DNA from: Colletes latitarsis
Lineage: Eukaryota; Arthropoda; Insecta; Hymenoptera; Colletidae
Direction: 5' to 3'
Assembly: GCF_051014445.1 (NCBI RefSeq)
Contig: NW_027488368.1
Coordinates: 22,170,001 to 22,234,000, forward strand
Length of the DNA stretch: 64,000 nt
Shown here piece after piece: positions 9,761 to 24,700 of this stretch; position 1 is the stretch's first letter; the number at the start of each line of letters is the position of its first letter. Both the position numbers and the translations under genes were made by a program. The notes below the pieces were generated by a model. It searched no databases. It had not been told where the DNA came from and saw only the letters and a program-made list of their open reading frames with translations.

Positions 9761-12700
9761 TTAGGTCTGGGATTTGCTCCCATCAGGTTCATGCTTTCGC
9801 ATTTTTCACATACTTGTTGAACAGATCCTGGGTTTTTTCTGGTATGGTTCACGTAGTAATGTGGTACCATACTGAAACATTCAGTTAAACCTGGTCTTGA
9901 TAAATAATTTTGAGGATAACGCATGTTAGGTCTGGGTTAGGCCTGGGATTTGCCCTCATCAGGGTCATACTTTCGCAGTTCTAACATACATGTTGACCTG
10001 ATCGAGGGTTTTTTCTGGTTTGGATCAGGTAGTAATGTGATACCACGCTGAAACAGTCAATTAAACCTTGTTTCGATCAATATTTTAGAGGATAACGTAA
10101 GTTAGGTCTGGGATAGGTCTGGGATTTGCCCTCATCAGACTCATGCTTTCGCATTTTTCACATACTTGTTGAACAGATCCTGGGTTTTTTCTGGTATGGA
10201 TCACGTAGTAATGTGGTACCATACTGAAACATTCAGTTAAACCTGGTCTTGATAAATATTTTAGAGGATAACGCATGTTAGGTCTGGGTTAGGTCTAGGA
10301 TTTGCCCACATCAGGCTCATACTTTCGCATATTTCTCATACTTCATGGCTAGATCCTGGGCTGTTTCTGGATTGTATCACGTAGTAATGTGGTACCACGC
10401 TGAAACAGTCAATTAAACCTGGTTTCGATCAATATTTTAGAGGACAATGCAAGTTAGGTCTGGGATAAGTCTGGGATTTGCCCTCATCAGACTCATACGT
10501 TCGCGTTTTTCACATACTTGTTGAACGGATCCTGGGTTTTTTCTGGTTTGGATAATGTAGTAATGTTGTACCACACTGAAGCAGCCCATTAAACCTGGTT
10601 TGGATCAATATTTTAGAGGATAACGCATGTTAGGTTTGGGTTAGGTCTAGGATTTGCCCTCGTCAGGCTCATACTTTCGCATATTTCTCATACTTCATGG
10701 CTAGATCCTGGGCTGTTTCAGGATTGTATCACGTAGTAATGTGGTACCACGCTGAAACAGTCTATTAAACCTGGTTTCAATCAATATTTTTGAGGATAAC
10801 GCATGTTAGGTCTAGGTAAGGCTTGGGATTTTCACTCATCAGACTCATTCTTTCGCATTCTTCACATACCTGTTGAACGGATCCTGGGTTTTTTCTGGTT
10901 TGGATCACGTAGTAATGTGGGACCACACTGAAACAATCAATTAAACCAGATCTTGATAAATATTTTAGATGATAACGCATGTTAGGTCTGGGTTAGGTCT
11001 AGGATTTGCCCTCATCAGGCTCATACTTTCGCATATTTCTCATACTTCATGGCTAGATCCTGGGCTGTTTCTGGATTGGATCACGTAGTAATGTGATACC
11101 ACGCTGAAACAGTCAATTAAACCTTGTTTCGATCAATATTTTAGAGGACAACGTAAGTTAGGTCTGGGATAGGTCTGGGATTTGCCCTCATCAGACTCAT
11201 GCTTTCGCATTTTTCACATACTTGTTGAACAGATCCTGGGTTTTTTCTGGTATGGATCACGTAGTAATGTGGTACCATACTGAAACATTCAGTTAAACCT
11301 GGTCTTGATAAATATTTTAGAGGATAACGCATGTTAGGTCTGGGTTAGGTCTAGGATTTGCCCTCATCAGGCTCATACTTTCGCATATTTCTTATACTTC
11401 ATGTATAGATCCTGGGCTATTTTCTGGCTTGGATCACATAGTAATGTGGTACCACAATGAAACAGTCGATTAAACCAGGTTTCGATCAATATTTTTGCGG
11501 ATAACGCAATTTAGGTCTAGGTTAGGCCGAGGATTTTCACTCATCAGACTCATACTTTCGCATTCTTCAGATACTTGTTGAACTGATCCTGGGTTTTTTC
11601 TGGTATGGTTCACGTAGTAATGTTGTACCACACTGAAACAGTCGATTAAACCAGGTTTCGATCAATATTTTTGAGGATAACGCATGTTAGGTCTAGGTTA
11701 GGCCTGAGATTTTCACTCATCAGACTCATACTTTCGCATTCTTCAGATACCTGTTGAACGGATCCTGGGTTTTTTCTGGTATGGTTCACGTAGTAATGTG
11801 GTACCACACTGAAACAATCAATTAAACCAGATCTTGATAAATATTTTAGATGATAACGCATGTTAGGTCTGGGTTAGGTCTAGGATTTGCCCTCATCAGG
11901 CTCATACTTTCGCATATTTCTCATACTTCATGGCTAGATCCTGGGCTGTTTCTGGATTGGATCACGTAGTAATGTGGTACCACACTGAAACAGTCAATTA
12001 AACCTGGTTTCGGTCAATATTTTAGAGGATAATGCATGTTAGGTCTAGGTTAGCCCTGAGATTTTCACTCATCAGACTCATACTTTCGCATTCTTCAGAT
12101 ACCTGTTGAACGGATCCTGGGTTTTTTCTGGTATGGTTCACGTAGTAATGTGGTACCATACTGAAACATTCAGTTAAACCTGGTCTTGATAAATATTTTT
12201 GAGGATAACGCATGTTAGGTCTGGGTTAGGCCTGGGATTTGCCGTCATCAGGGTCATACTTTCGCAGTTCTAACATACATGTTGACCTGATCGAGGGTTT
12301 TTTCTGCTTTGGATCACGTAGTAAAGTGGTACCACACTGAAACAGACCACTAAACCTGGTTTGGATCAATATTTTAGAGGATAATGCATGTTAGGTTTAG
12401 GTTAGCCCTGAGATTTTCACTCATCAGACTCATACTTTCGCATTCTTCAGATACCTGTTGAACGGATCCTGGGTTTTTTCTGGTATGGTTCACGTAGTAA
12501 TGTGGTACCATACTGAAACATTCAGTTAAACCTGGACTTGATAAATAATTTTGAGGATAACGCATGTTAGGTCTGGGTTAGGCCTGGGATTTGCCCTCAT
12601 CAGGGTCATACTTTCGCAGTTCTAACATACATGTTGACCTGATCGAGGGTTTTTTCTGCTCTGGATCACGTAGTAAAGTGGTACCACACTGAAACAGTCC

Positions 12701-13139
12701 ACTAAACCTGGTTTGGATCAATATTTTAGAGGACAATGCAAGTTAGGTCTGGGATAGGTCTGGGATTTGCCCTCATCAGTGTCATACTTTCGCATTTTTC
12801 ACATACTTGTTGAACAGATCCTGGGTTTTTTCTGGTTTGGATCGCGCAGTAATGTGGTACCACACTGAAACAGCCCACTAAACCTGGTTTCGATCAATAT
12901 TTTAGAGGATGACGAAAGTTATGTCTAGGTTAGGCTTGGGATTTGCCCTCATCAGACTCATGCTTTCGCATTTTTCACATACTTGTTGAACAGATCCTGG
13001 GTTTTTTCTGGTATGGATCACGTAGTAATGTGGGACCACACTGAAACATTCAGTTAAACCTGGTCTTGACAAATATTTTTGAGGATAACGCATGTTAGGT
13101 CTGGGATAGGTCTGGGATTTGCCCTCATCAGACTCATAC
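9761..13139 (+). repeat. Mosaic satellite region with a 16-monomer repeat
   Basis: About 19 monomers in an order not repeated as a whole elsewhere in the window. The part 10,560-11,350 recurs at 13,377-14,167 (spacing 2,817, that is 16 monomers plus 1), and 10,085-10,470 recurs from 13,958 (spacing 3,873, 22 monomers plus 1). The variant with TAACGTAAGTTAGG and ATTAAACCTTG is characteristic here. The region contains no gene. Confidence 0.8.
12025..12728 (+). repeat. Local two-monomer duplication (352 bp)
   Basis: Two successive dimers start at 12,025 and 12,377. Each consists of an ATAATGCATGTTAGG monomer with TTCTTCAGATACCTG, followed by a monomer with GTTCTAACATACATG and GATCGAGGG. They differ at a handful of bases, for example GGTCTAGG against GGTTTAGG and GCCGTCATC against GCCCTCATC. 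A similar dimer is repeated at about 57.6-58.3 kb. Confidence 0.85.
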
Positions 13140-16100
13140 TTTCGCATTCTTCACATACTTGTTGAACGGATCCTGGGTTTTTTCTGGTTTGGATCAGGTA
13201 GTAATGTGGAACCACACTAAAACAGTCAATTAAACCTGGTTTCGATCAATATTTTAGAGGATAACGCAAGTTAGGTCTGGGATAGGTCTGGGATTCGCCC
13301 TCATCAGGCTCATACTTTCGCATTTTTCACATACTTGTTGAACTGATCCTGGGTTTTTTCTGGTTTGGATCACGTAGTAATGTTGTACCACACTGAAGCA
13401 GCCCATTAAACCTGGTTTGGATCAATATTTTAGAGGATAACGCATGTTAGGTTTGGGTTAGGTCTAGGATTTGCCCTCGTCAGGCTCATACTTTCGCATA
13501 TTTCTCATACTTCATGGCTAGATCCTGGGCTGTTTCAGGATTGTATCACGTAGTAATGTGGTACCACGCTGAAACAGTCTATTAAACCTGGTTTCAATCA
13601 ATATTTTTGAGGATAACGCATGTTAGGTCTAGGTAAGGCTTGGGATTTTCACTCATCAGACTCATTCTTTCGCATTCTTCACATACCTGTTGAACGGATC
13701 CTGGGTTTTTTCTGGTTTGGATCACGTAGTAATGTGGGACCACACTGAACCAATCAATTAAACCTGGTCTTGATAAATATTTTAGAGGATAACGCATGTT
13801 AGGTCTGGGTTAGGTCTAGGATTTGCCCACATCAGGCTCATACTTTCGCATATTTCTCATACTTCATGGCTAGATCCTGGGCTGTTTCTGGATTGTATCA
13901 CGTAGTAATGTGATACCACGCTGAAACAGTCAATTAAACCTTGTTTCGATCAATATTTTAGAGGATAACGTAAGTTAGGTCTGGGATAGGTCTGGGATTT
14001 GCCCTCATCAGACTCATGCTTTCGCATTTTTCACATACTTGTTGAACAGATCCTGGGTTTTTTCTGGTATGGATCACGTAGTAATGTGGTACCATACTGA
14101 AACATTCAGTTAAACCTGGTCTTGATAAATATTTTAGAGGATAACGCATGTTAGGTCTGGGTTAGGTCTAGGATTTGCCCACATCAGGCTCATACTTTCG
14201 CATATATCTCATACTTCATGGCTAGATCCTGGGCTGTTTCTGGATTGTATCACGTAGTAATGTGGTACCACGCTGAAACAGTCAATTAAACCTGGTTTCG
14301 ATCAATATTTTAGAGGACAATGCAAGTTAGGTCTGGGATAAGTCTGGGATTTGCCCACATCTGGGTCATACTTTCGCATTTTTCACATACTTGTTGAACA
14401 GATCCCGGGTTTTTTCTGGTTTGGATCGCGCAGTAATGTGGTACCACACTGAAACAGCCCACTAAACCTGGTTTCGATCAATATTTTAGAGGATAACGAA
14501 AGGTATGTCTAGGTTAGGCCTGGGATTTGCCCTCATCAGACTCATGCTTTCGCATTTTTCACATACTTGTTGAACAGATCCTGGGTTTTTTCTGGTATGG
14601 ATCACGTAGTAATGTGGGACCACACTGAAACATTCAGTTAAACCTGGTCTTGATAAATATCTTAGAGGATAACGCATGTTAGGTCTGAGTTAGGTCTAGG
14701 ATTTGCTCTCGTCAGGCTCATACTTTCGCATATTTCTCATACCTCATGGCTAGATCCTGGGCTATTTCAATTAAACCTGGTTTCGATCAATATTTTAGAG
14801 GATAACGCAACTTAAGTCTGGTATAGGTCTGGGATTTGCCCTCATCAGGCTCATACTTTCGCGATTTTCACATACTTGTCGAACAGATCCTGGGTTTTTT
14901 TCTGGTTTGGATCAAGTAGTAGTGTGGTACCATACTGAAACTGTCCATTAAACCTGGTCTCGATGAATATTTTTGAGGATAACGCATGTTAGGTCTAGGT
15001 TAGGCCGAGGATTTTCACTCATCAGACTCATACTTTCGCATTCTTCACATACTTGTTGAACGGATCCTGGGTTTCTTCTGGTTTGGATCAGGTAGTAATG
15101 TGGGACCACACTAAAACAGTCAATTAAACCTGGTTTCGATCAATATTTTAGAGGATAACGCAAGTTAGGTCTGGGATAGGTCTGGGATTCGCCCTCATCA
15201 GGCTCATACTTTCGCGTTTTTCACATACTTGTTGAACTGATCCTGGGTTTTTTCTGGTTTGGAACACGTAGTAATGTTGTACCACACTGAAGCAGTCCAT
15301 TAAACCTGGTTTGGATCAATATTTTAGAGGATAACGCATGTTAGGTTTGGGTTAGGTCTAGGATTTGCCCTCGTCAGGCTCATACTTTCGCATATTTCTC
15401 ATACTTCATGGCTAGATCCTGGGCTGTTTCAGGATTGTATCACGTAGTAATGTGGTACCACGCTGAAACAGTCTATTAAACCTGGTGTCAATCAATATTT
15501 TTGAGGATAACGCATGTTAGGTGTAGGTAACGCCTGGGATTTTCACTCATCAGACTCATTCTTTCGCATTCTTCACATACCTGTTGAACGGATCCTGGGT
15601 TTTTTCTGGTTTGGATCACGTAGTAATGTGGGACCACGCTGAACCAATCAATTAAACCTGGTCTTGATAAATATTTTAGAGGATAACGCATGTTAGGTCT
15701 GGGTTAGGTCTAGGATTTGCCCTCATCAGGCTCATACTTTCGCATATTTCTCATACTTCATGGCTAGATCCTTGGCTGTTTCTGGATTGGATCACGTAGT
15801 AATGTGGTACCACACTGAAACAGTCGATTAAACCAGTTTTCGATCAATATTTTTGAGGATAACGCATGTTAGGTCTGGGTTAGGTCTAGGATTTGCTCTC
15901 GTCAGGCTCATACTTTCGCATATTTCTCATACCTCATGGCTAGATCCTGGGCTATTTCTGGATTGGATCACGTAGTAATGTGGTACAACACTGAAACAGT
16001 CAATTAAACCTGGTTTCCATCAATATCTTAGAGGACAACGCAAGTTAGGTCTGGGATAGGTCTGGGATTTGCCCTCATCAGACTCATACGTTCGCGTTTT

Positions 16101-18716
16101 TCACATACTTGTTGAACGGATCCTGGGTTTTTTCTGGTTTGGATAACGTAGTAATGTTGTACCACACTGAAGCAGTCCATTAAACCTGGTTTGGATCAAT
16201 ATTTTAGAGGATAATGCATGTTAGGTCTAGGTTAGCCCTGAGATTTTCACTCATCAGACTCATACTTTCGCATTCTTCAGATACCTGTTGGACGGATCCT
16301 GGGTTTTTTCTGGTATGGTTCACGTAGTAATGTGGTACCACACTGAAACAATCAATTAAACCTGGTCTTGATAAATATTTTAGAGGATAACACATGTTAG
16401 GTCTGGGTTAGGCCTGGGATTTGCCCTCATCAGGGTCATACTTTCGCAGTTCTAACATACATGTTGACCTGATCGAGGGATTTTTCTGCTTTGGATCACG
16501 TAGTAAAGTGGTACCACACTGAAACAGACCACTAAACCTGGTTTGGATCAATATTTTAGAGGATAATGCATGTTAGGTTTAGGTTAGCCCTGAGATTTTC
16601 ACTCATCAGACTCACACTTTCGCATTTTTCACATACTTGTTGAACAGATCCTGGGTTTTTTCTGGTTTGGATCGCGCAGTAATGTGGTACCACACTGAAA
16701 CAGCCCTCTAAACCTGGTTTCGATCAATATTTTAGAGGATAACGAAAGTTATGTCTAGGTTAGGCCTGGGATTTGCCCTCATCAGACTCATGCTTTCGCA
16801 TTTTTCACATACTTGTTGAACAGATCCTGGGTTTTTTCTGGTATGGATCACGTAGTAATGTGGGACCACACTGAAACATTCAGTTAAACCTGGTCTTGAT
16901 AAATATTTTTGAGGATAACGCATGTTAGGTCTGGGATAGGTCTGGGATTTGCCCTCATCAGACTCATACTTTCGCACACTTCACATACTCGTTGAACAGA
17001 TCCTGGGTTATTTTCTGGTTTGGATCACATAGTAATGAGGTACCACACTCAAACAGTCGATTAAACCAGGTTTCGATCAATATTTTTGAGGATAACGCAT
17101 GTTAGGTCTAGGTTAGGCCTGGGATTTTCACTCATCAGACTCATACTCTCGCATACTTCTCATACTTGTTGAACGGATCCTGGGCTATTTCTGGATTGGA
17201 TCACGTAGTAATGTGGTACCACACTGAAACAGTCAATTAAACCTGGTTTTGATGAATATTTTAGAGAATAATTCATGTTAGGTCTAGGTTAGGTCTAGGA
17301 TTTGCTCTCATCAGGCTCATTCTTTCGCATATTTCTCATACTTGATGGCTAGATCCTGGGCTTTCTCTGGATTGCATCACGTAGTAATGAAGTACAACAC
17401 TGAAACACTCAATTAAACCTGGTTTCGATCAATATTATTGTGGATAACGCATGTTAGGTCTAGGTTAGGCCTGGGATTTACTCTCATCAGGGTCATACTT
17501 TCGCAGTTTTAACATACATGTTGACCTGATCGAGGGTTTTTTCTGCTTTGGATCACGTAGTAATGTGGTACCACACTGAAACATTCAAATATACCTGGTC
17601 TTGATAAATATTTTAGAGGATAACGCATGTTAGTTCTGGGTTAGGTCTAGGATTTGCCCTCATCAGGCTCACACTTTCGCATATTTCTCATACTTCATGG
17701 CTGGATCCTGGGCTATTACTGTTTTGGATCACGTAGTAATGTGGTACCACACTGAAACAGTCAATTAAACCTGGTTTCGATCAATATTTTAGAGAATAAT
17801 TCATGTTAGGTCTGGGTTAGGTCTGGGATTTGCTCTCATCAGGCTCATTCTTTCGCATATTTCTCGTACCTGATGGCTAGATCCTGGGCTTTTTCTGGAT
17901 TGCATCACGTAGTAATGAAGTACAACACTGAAACAGTAAATTAAACCTGGTTTCGATAAATATTTTAGAGAATAATTCATGTTAGGTCTAGGTTAGGTCT
18001 GGGATTTGCTCTCATCAGGTTCATACTGTCGCAGTTTTAACTTACTTGTTGAACGGATCCTGGGTTTTTTCTGGTTTGGTTCACGTAGTAATGTGGTACC
18101 ACACTGAAACATTCAATTAAACCTGGTCTTGATAAATATTTTAGAGGACAACGCATGTTAGGTTTGGGTTAGATCTAGGATTTGCCCTCATCAGGCTCAC
18201 ACTTTCGCATATTTCTCATACTTCATGGCTAGATCCTGGGCTGTTTCTGGATTGTATCACATAGTAATGTGGTACCACGCTGAAACAGTCGATTCAACCT
18301 GGTTTCGATCAATATTTTAGAGGATAACGCAAGTTAAGTCTGGGAAAGGTCTGGGATTTGCCCTCATCAGGCTCATACTTTCGCTTATTTCTCATACTTC
18401 ATGGCTAGATCCTGGGCTTTTTCTGGATTGCATCAGGTAGTAATGAAGAACAACACTGAAACAGTCAATTAAACCTGGTTTCCATCAATATTTTAGAGGA
18501 CAACGCATGTTAGGTCTAGGTTAGGCCTGGGATTTGCTCTCATCAGGCACATTCTTTCGCATATTTCTCAAACTTGATGGCTAGATCCTGGGCTTTTTCT
18601 GGATTGCATCACGTAGTAATGTGGTACCACACTGAAACTTTCAATTAAACCAGGTCTTGATAAATATTTTAGAGGCTAACGCATGTTAGGTCTGGGTTAG
18701 GTCTAGGATTTGCCCA
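13140..18716 (+). repeat. Block M, copy 1
   Basis: About 32 monomers matched at constant spacing of 18,314 to 31,454-37,030, including the 43 bp-deletion junction (14,768 against 33,082). A constant spacing over 5.6 kb means no whole monomer has been gained or lost between these two copies. The later part (15,488-18,6xx) also matches 21,389 onward at spacing 5,901. This copy is the best undisturbed reference for the block. Confidence 0.88.
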
Positions 18717-21700
18717 CATCAGGCTCATACTTTCGGATATATCTCATACTTCATGGCTAGATCCTGGGCTGTTTCTGGATTGTATCACGTAGTAATGTGG
18801 TACCACGCTGAAACAGTCAATTAAACCTGGTTTCGATCAATATTTTAGAGGACAATGCAAGTTAGGTCTGGGATAAGTCTGGGATTTGCCCACATCTGGG
18901 TCATACTTTCGCATTTTTCACATACTTGTTGAACAGATCCCGGGTTTTTTCTGGTTTGGATCGCGCAGTAATGTGGTACCACACTGAAACAGCCCACTAA
19001 ACCTGGTTTCGATCAATATTTTAGAGGATAACGAAAGGTATGTCTAGGTTAGGCCTGGGATTTGCCCTCATCAGACTCATGCTTTCGCATTTTTCACATA
19101 CTTGTTGAACAGATCCTGGGTTTTTTCTGGTATGGGTCACGTAGTAATGTGGGACCACACTGAAACATTCAGTTAAACCTGGTCTTGATAAATATCTTAG
19201 AGGATAACGCATGTTAGGTCTGAGTTAGGTCTAGGATTTGCTCTCGTCAGGCTCATACTTTCCCATATTTCTCATACCTCATGGCTAGATCCTGGGCTAT
19301 TTCAATTAAACCTGGTTTCGATCAATATTTTAGAGGATAACGCAACTTAGGTCTGGTATAGGTCTGGGATTTGCCCTCATCAGGCTCATACTTTCGCGAT
19401 TTTCACATACTTGTTGAACAGATCCTGGGTTTTTTTCTGGTTTGGATCAAGTAGTAGTGTGGTACCATACTGAAACTGTCCATTAAACCTGGTCTCGATG
19501 AATATTTTTGAGGATAACGCATGTTAAGTCTGGGATTGGTCTGGGATTTGACCTCATCAGACGCATACTTTCGCATTCTTCACATACTTGTTGAACGGAT
19601 CCTGGGTTTCTTCTGGTTTGGATCAGGTAGTAATGTGGGGCCACACTAAAACAGTCAATTAAACCTGGTTTCGATCAATATTTTAGAGGATAACGCAAGT
19701 TAGGTCTGGGATAGGTCTGGGATTCGCCCTCATCAGGCTCATACTTTCGCGTTTTTCACATACTTGTTAAACTGATCCTGGGTTTTTTCTGGTTTGGACC
19801 ACGTAGTAATGTTGTACCACACTGAAGCAGTCCATTAAACCTGGTTTGGATCAATATTTTAGAGGATAACGCATGTTAGGTTTGGGTTAGGTCTAGGATT
19901 TGCCCTCGTCAGGCTCATACTTTCGCATATTTCTCATACTTCATGGCTAGATCCTGGGCTGTTTCAGGATTGTATCACGTAGTAATGTGGTACCACGCTG
20001 AAACAGTCTATTAAACCTGGTTTCAATCAATATTTTTGAGGATAACGCATGTTAGGTCTAGGTAAGGCCTGGGATTTTCACTCATCAGACTCATTCTTTC
20101 GCAATCTTCACATACCTGTTGAACGGATCCTGGGTTTTTTCTGGTTTGGATCACGTAGTAATGTGGGACCACACTGAACCAATCAATTAAACCTGGTCTT
20201 GATAAATATTTTAGAGGATAACGCATGTTAGGTCTGGGTTAGGTCTAGGATTTGCCCTCATCAGGCTCATACTTTCGCATATTTCTCATACTTCATGGCT
20301 AGATCCTTGGCTGTTTCTGGATTGGATCACGTAGTAATGTGGTACCACACTGAAACAGTCAATTAAACCTGGTTTCGATCAATATTTTAGAGGACAATGC
20401 AAGTTAGGTCTGGGATAGGTCTGGGATTTGCCCACATCTGGGTCATACTTTCGCATTTTTCACATACTTGTTGAACAGATCCTGGGTTTTTTCTGGTTTG
20501 GATCGCGCAGTAATGTGGTACCACACTGAAACAGCCCACTAAACCTGGTTTCGATCAATATTTTAGAGGATAACGAAAGGTATGTCTAGGTTAGGCCTGG
20601 GATTTGCCCTCATCAGACTCATGCTTTCGCATTTTTCACATACTTGTTGAACAGATCCTGGGTTTTTTCTGGTATGGATCACGTAGTAATGTGGGACCAC
20701 ACTGGAACATTCAGTTAAACCTGGTCTTGATAAATATTTTAGAGGATAACGCATGTTAGGTCTGAGTTAGGTCTAGGATTTGCTCTCGTCAGGCTCATAC
20801 TTTCGCATATTTCTCATACCTCATGGCTAGATCCTGGGCTATTTCAATTAAACCTGGTTTCGATCAATATTTTAGAGGATAACGCAAGTTAGGTCTGGTA
20901 TAGGTCTGGGATTTGCCCTCATCAGGCTCATACTTTCGCGATTTTCACATACTTGTTGAACAGATCCTGGGTTTTTTTCTGGTTTGGATCACGTAGTAGT
21001 GTGGTACCATACTGGAACTGTCCATTAAACCTGGTCTCGATGAATATTTTTGAGGATAACGCATGTTAGGTCTAGGTTAGGCCGAGGATTTTCACTCATC
21101 AGACTCATACTTTCGCATTCTTCACATACTTGTTGAACGGATCCTGGGTTTCTTCTTGTTTGGATCAGGTAGTAATGTGGGACCACACTAAAACAGTCAA
21201 TTAAACCTGGTTTCGATCAATATTTTAGAGGATAACGCAAGTTAGGTCTGGGATAGGTCTGGGATTCGCCCTCATCAGGCTCATACTTTCGCGTTTTTCT
21301 CATACTTCATGGCTAGATCCTGGGCTGTTTCAGGATTGTATCACGTAGTAATGTGGTACCACGCTGAAACAGTCTATTAAACCTGGTTTCAATCAATATT
21401 TTTGAGGATAACGCATGTTAGGTCTAGGTAACGCCTGGGATTTTCACTCATCAGACTCATTCTTTCGCATTCTTCACATACCTGTTTAACGGATCCTGGG
21501 TTTTTTCTGGTTTGGATCACGTAGTAATGTGGGACCACGCTGAACCAATCAATTAAACCTGGTCTTGATAAATATTTTAGAGGATAACGCATGTTAGGTC
21601 TGGGTTAGGTCTAGGATTTGCCCTCATCAGGCTCATACTTTCGCATATTTCTCATACTTCATGGCTAGATCCTTGGCTGTTTCTGGATTGGATCACGTAG

Positions 21701-24700
21701 TAATGTGGTACCACACTGAAACAGTCGATTAAACCAGTTTTCGATCAATATTTTTGAGGATAACGCATGTTAGGTCTGGGTTAGGTCTAGGATTTGCTCT
21801 CGTCAGGCTCATACTTTCGCATATTTCTCATACCTCATGGCTAGATCCTGGGCTATTTCTGGATTGGATCACGTAGTAATGTGGTACAACACTGAAACAG
21901 TCAATTAAACCTGGTTTCCATCAATATCTTAGAGGACAACGCAAGTTAGGTCTGGGATAGGTCTGGGATTTGCCCTCATCAGACTCATACGTTCGCGTTT
22001 TTCACATACTTGTTGAACGGATCCTGGGTTTTTTCTGGTTTGGATAACGTAGTAATGTTGTACCACACTGAAGCAGTCCATTAAACCTGGTTTGGATCAA
22101 TATTTTAGAGGATAATGCATGTTAGGTCTAGGTTAGCCCTGAGATTTTCACTCATCAGACTCATACTTTCGCATTCTTCAGATACCTGTTGGACGGATCC
22201 TGGGTTTTTTCTGGTATGGTTCACGTAGTAATGTGGTACCACACTGAAACAATCAATTAAACCTGGTCTTGATAAATATTTTAGAGGATAACACATGTTA
22301 GGTCTGGGTTAGGCCTGGGATTTGCCCTCATCAGGGTCATACTTTCGCAGTTCTAACATACATGTTGACCTGATCGAGGGATTTTTCTGCTTTGGATCAC
22401 GTAGTAAAGTGGTACCACACTGAAACAGACCACTAAACCTGGTTTGGATCAATATTTTAGAGGATAATGCATGTTAGGTTTAGGTTAGCCCTGAGATTTT
22501 CACTCATCAGACTCACACTTTCGCATTTTTCACATACTTGTTGAACAGATCCTGGGTTTTTTCTGGTTTGGATCGCGCAGTAATGTGGTACCACACTGAA
22601 ACAGCCCTCTAAACCTGGTTTCGATCAATATTTTAGAGGATAACGAAAGTTATGTCTAGGTTAGGCCTGGGATTTGCCCTCATCAGACTCATACTTTCGC
22701 ACACTTCACATACTCGTTGAACAGATCCTGGGTTATTTTCTGGTTTGGATCACATAGTAATGAGGTACCACACTCAAACAGTCGATTAAACCAGGTTTCG
22801 ATCAATATTTTTGAGGATAACGCATGTTAGGTCTAGGTTAGGCCTGGGATTTTCACTCATCAGACTCATACTCTCGCATACTTCTCATACTTGTGAACGG
22901 ATCCTGGGCTATTTCTGGATTGGATCACGTAGTAATGTGGTACCACACTGAAACAGTCAATTAAACCTGGTTTTGATGAATATTTTAGAGAATAATTCAT
23001 GTTAGGTCTAGGTTAGGTCTAGGATTTGCTCTCATCAGGCTCATTCTTTCGCATATTTCTCATACTTGATGGCTAGATCCTGGGCTTTCTCTGGATTGCA
23101 TCACGTAGTAATGAAGTACAACACTGAAACACTCAATTAAACCTGGTTTCGATCAATATTATTGTGGATAACGCATGTTTGGTCTAGGTTAGGCCTGGGA
23201 TTTACTCTCATCAGGGTCATACTTTCGCAGTTTTAACATACATGTTGACCTGATCGAGGGTTTTTTCTGCTTTGGATCACGTAGTAATGTGGTACCACAC
23301 TGAAACATTCAAATATACCTGGTCTTGATAAATATTTTAGAGGATAACGCATGTTAGTTCTGGGTTAGGTCTAGGATTTGCCCTCATCAGGCTCACACTT
23401 TCGCATATTTCTCATACTTCATGGCTGGATCCTGGGCTATTACTGTTTTGGATCACGTAGTAATGTGGTACCACACTGAAACAGTCAATTAAACCTGGTT
23501 TCGATCAATATTTTAGAGAATAATTCATGTTAGGTCTGGGTTAGGTCTGGGATTTGCTCTCATCAGGCTCATTCTTTCGCATATTTCTCGTACCTGATGG
23601 CTAGATCCTGGGCTTTTTCTGGATTGCATCACGTAGTAATGAAGTACAACACTGAAACAGTAAATTAAACCTGGTTTCGATAAATATTTTAGAGAATAAT
23701 TCATGTTAGGTCTAGGTTAGGTCTGGGATTTGCTCTCATCAGGTTCATACTGTCGCAGTTTTAACTTGCTTGTTGAACGGATCCTGGGTTTTTTCTGGTT
23801 TGGTTCACGTAGTAATGTGGTACCACACTGAAACATTCAATTAAACCTGGTCTTGATAAATATTTTAGAGGACAACGCATGTTAGGTTTGGGTTAGATCT
23901 AGGATTAGCCCTCATCAGGCTCACACTTTCGCATATTTCTCATATTTCATGGCTAGATCCTGGGCTGTTTCTGGATTGTATCACATAGTAATGTGGTACC
24001 ACGCTGAAACAGTCGATTCAACCTGGTTTCGATCAATATTTTAGAGGATAACGCAAGTTAAGTCTGGGAAAGGTCTGGGATTTGCCCTCATCAGGCTCAT
24101 ACTTTCGCATATTTCTCATACTTCATGGCTAGATCCTGGGCTTTTTCTGGATTGCATCACGTAGTAATGAAGAACAACACTGAAACAGTCAATTAAACCT
24201 GGTTTCCATCAATATTTTAGAGGACAACGCATGTTAGGTCTAGGTTAGGCCTGGGATTTGCTCTCATCAGGCACATTCTTTCGCATATTTCTCAAACTTG
24301 ATGGCTAGATCCTGGGCTTTTTCTGGATTGCATCACGTAGTAATGTGGTACCACACTGAAACTTTCAATTAAACCAGGTCTTGATAAATATTTTAGAGGC
24401 TAACGCATGTTAGGTCTGGGTTAGGTCTAGGATTTGCCCCCATCAGGCTCATACTTTCGCATATTTCTCATACTTCATGGCTAGATCCTGGGCTTTTTCT
24501 GGATTGCCTCACGTAGTAAAGTGGTACCACACTGAAACATTCAATTAAACCTGGTTTCGATCAATATTTTAGAGGATAACGCACGTTAGGTCTGGGATAG
24601 GTCTGGGATTCGCCCTCATCAGGCTCATACTTTCGCGTTTTTCACATACTTGTTGAAATGATCCTGGGTTTTTTCTGGTTTGGATCACGTAGTAATGTGG

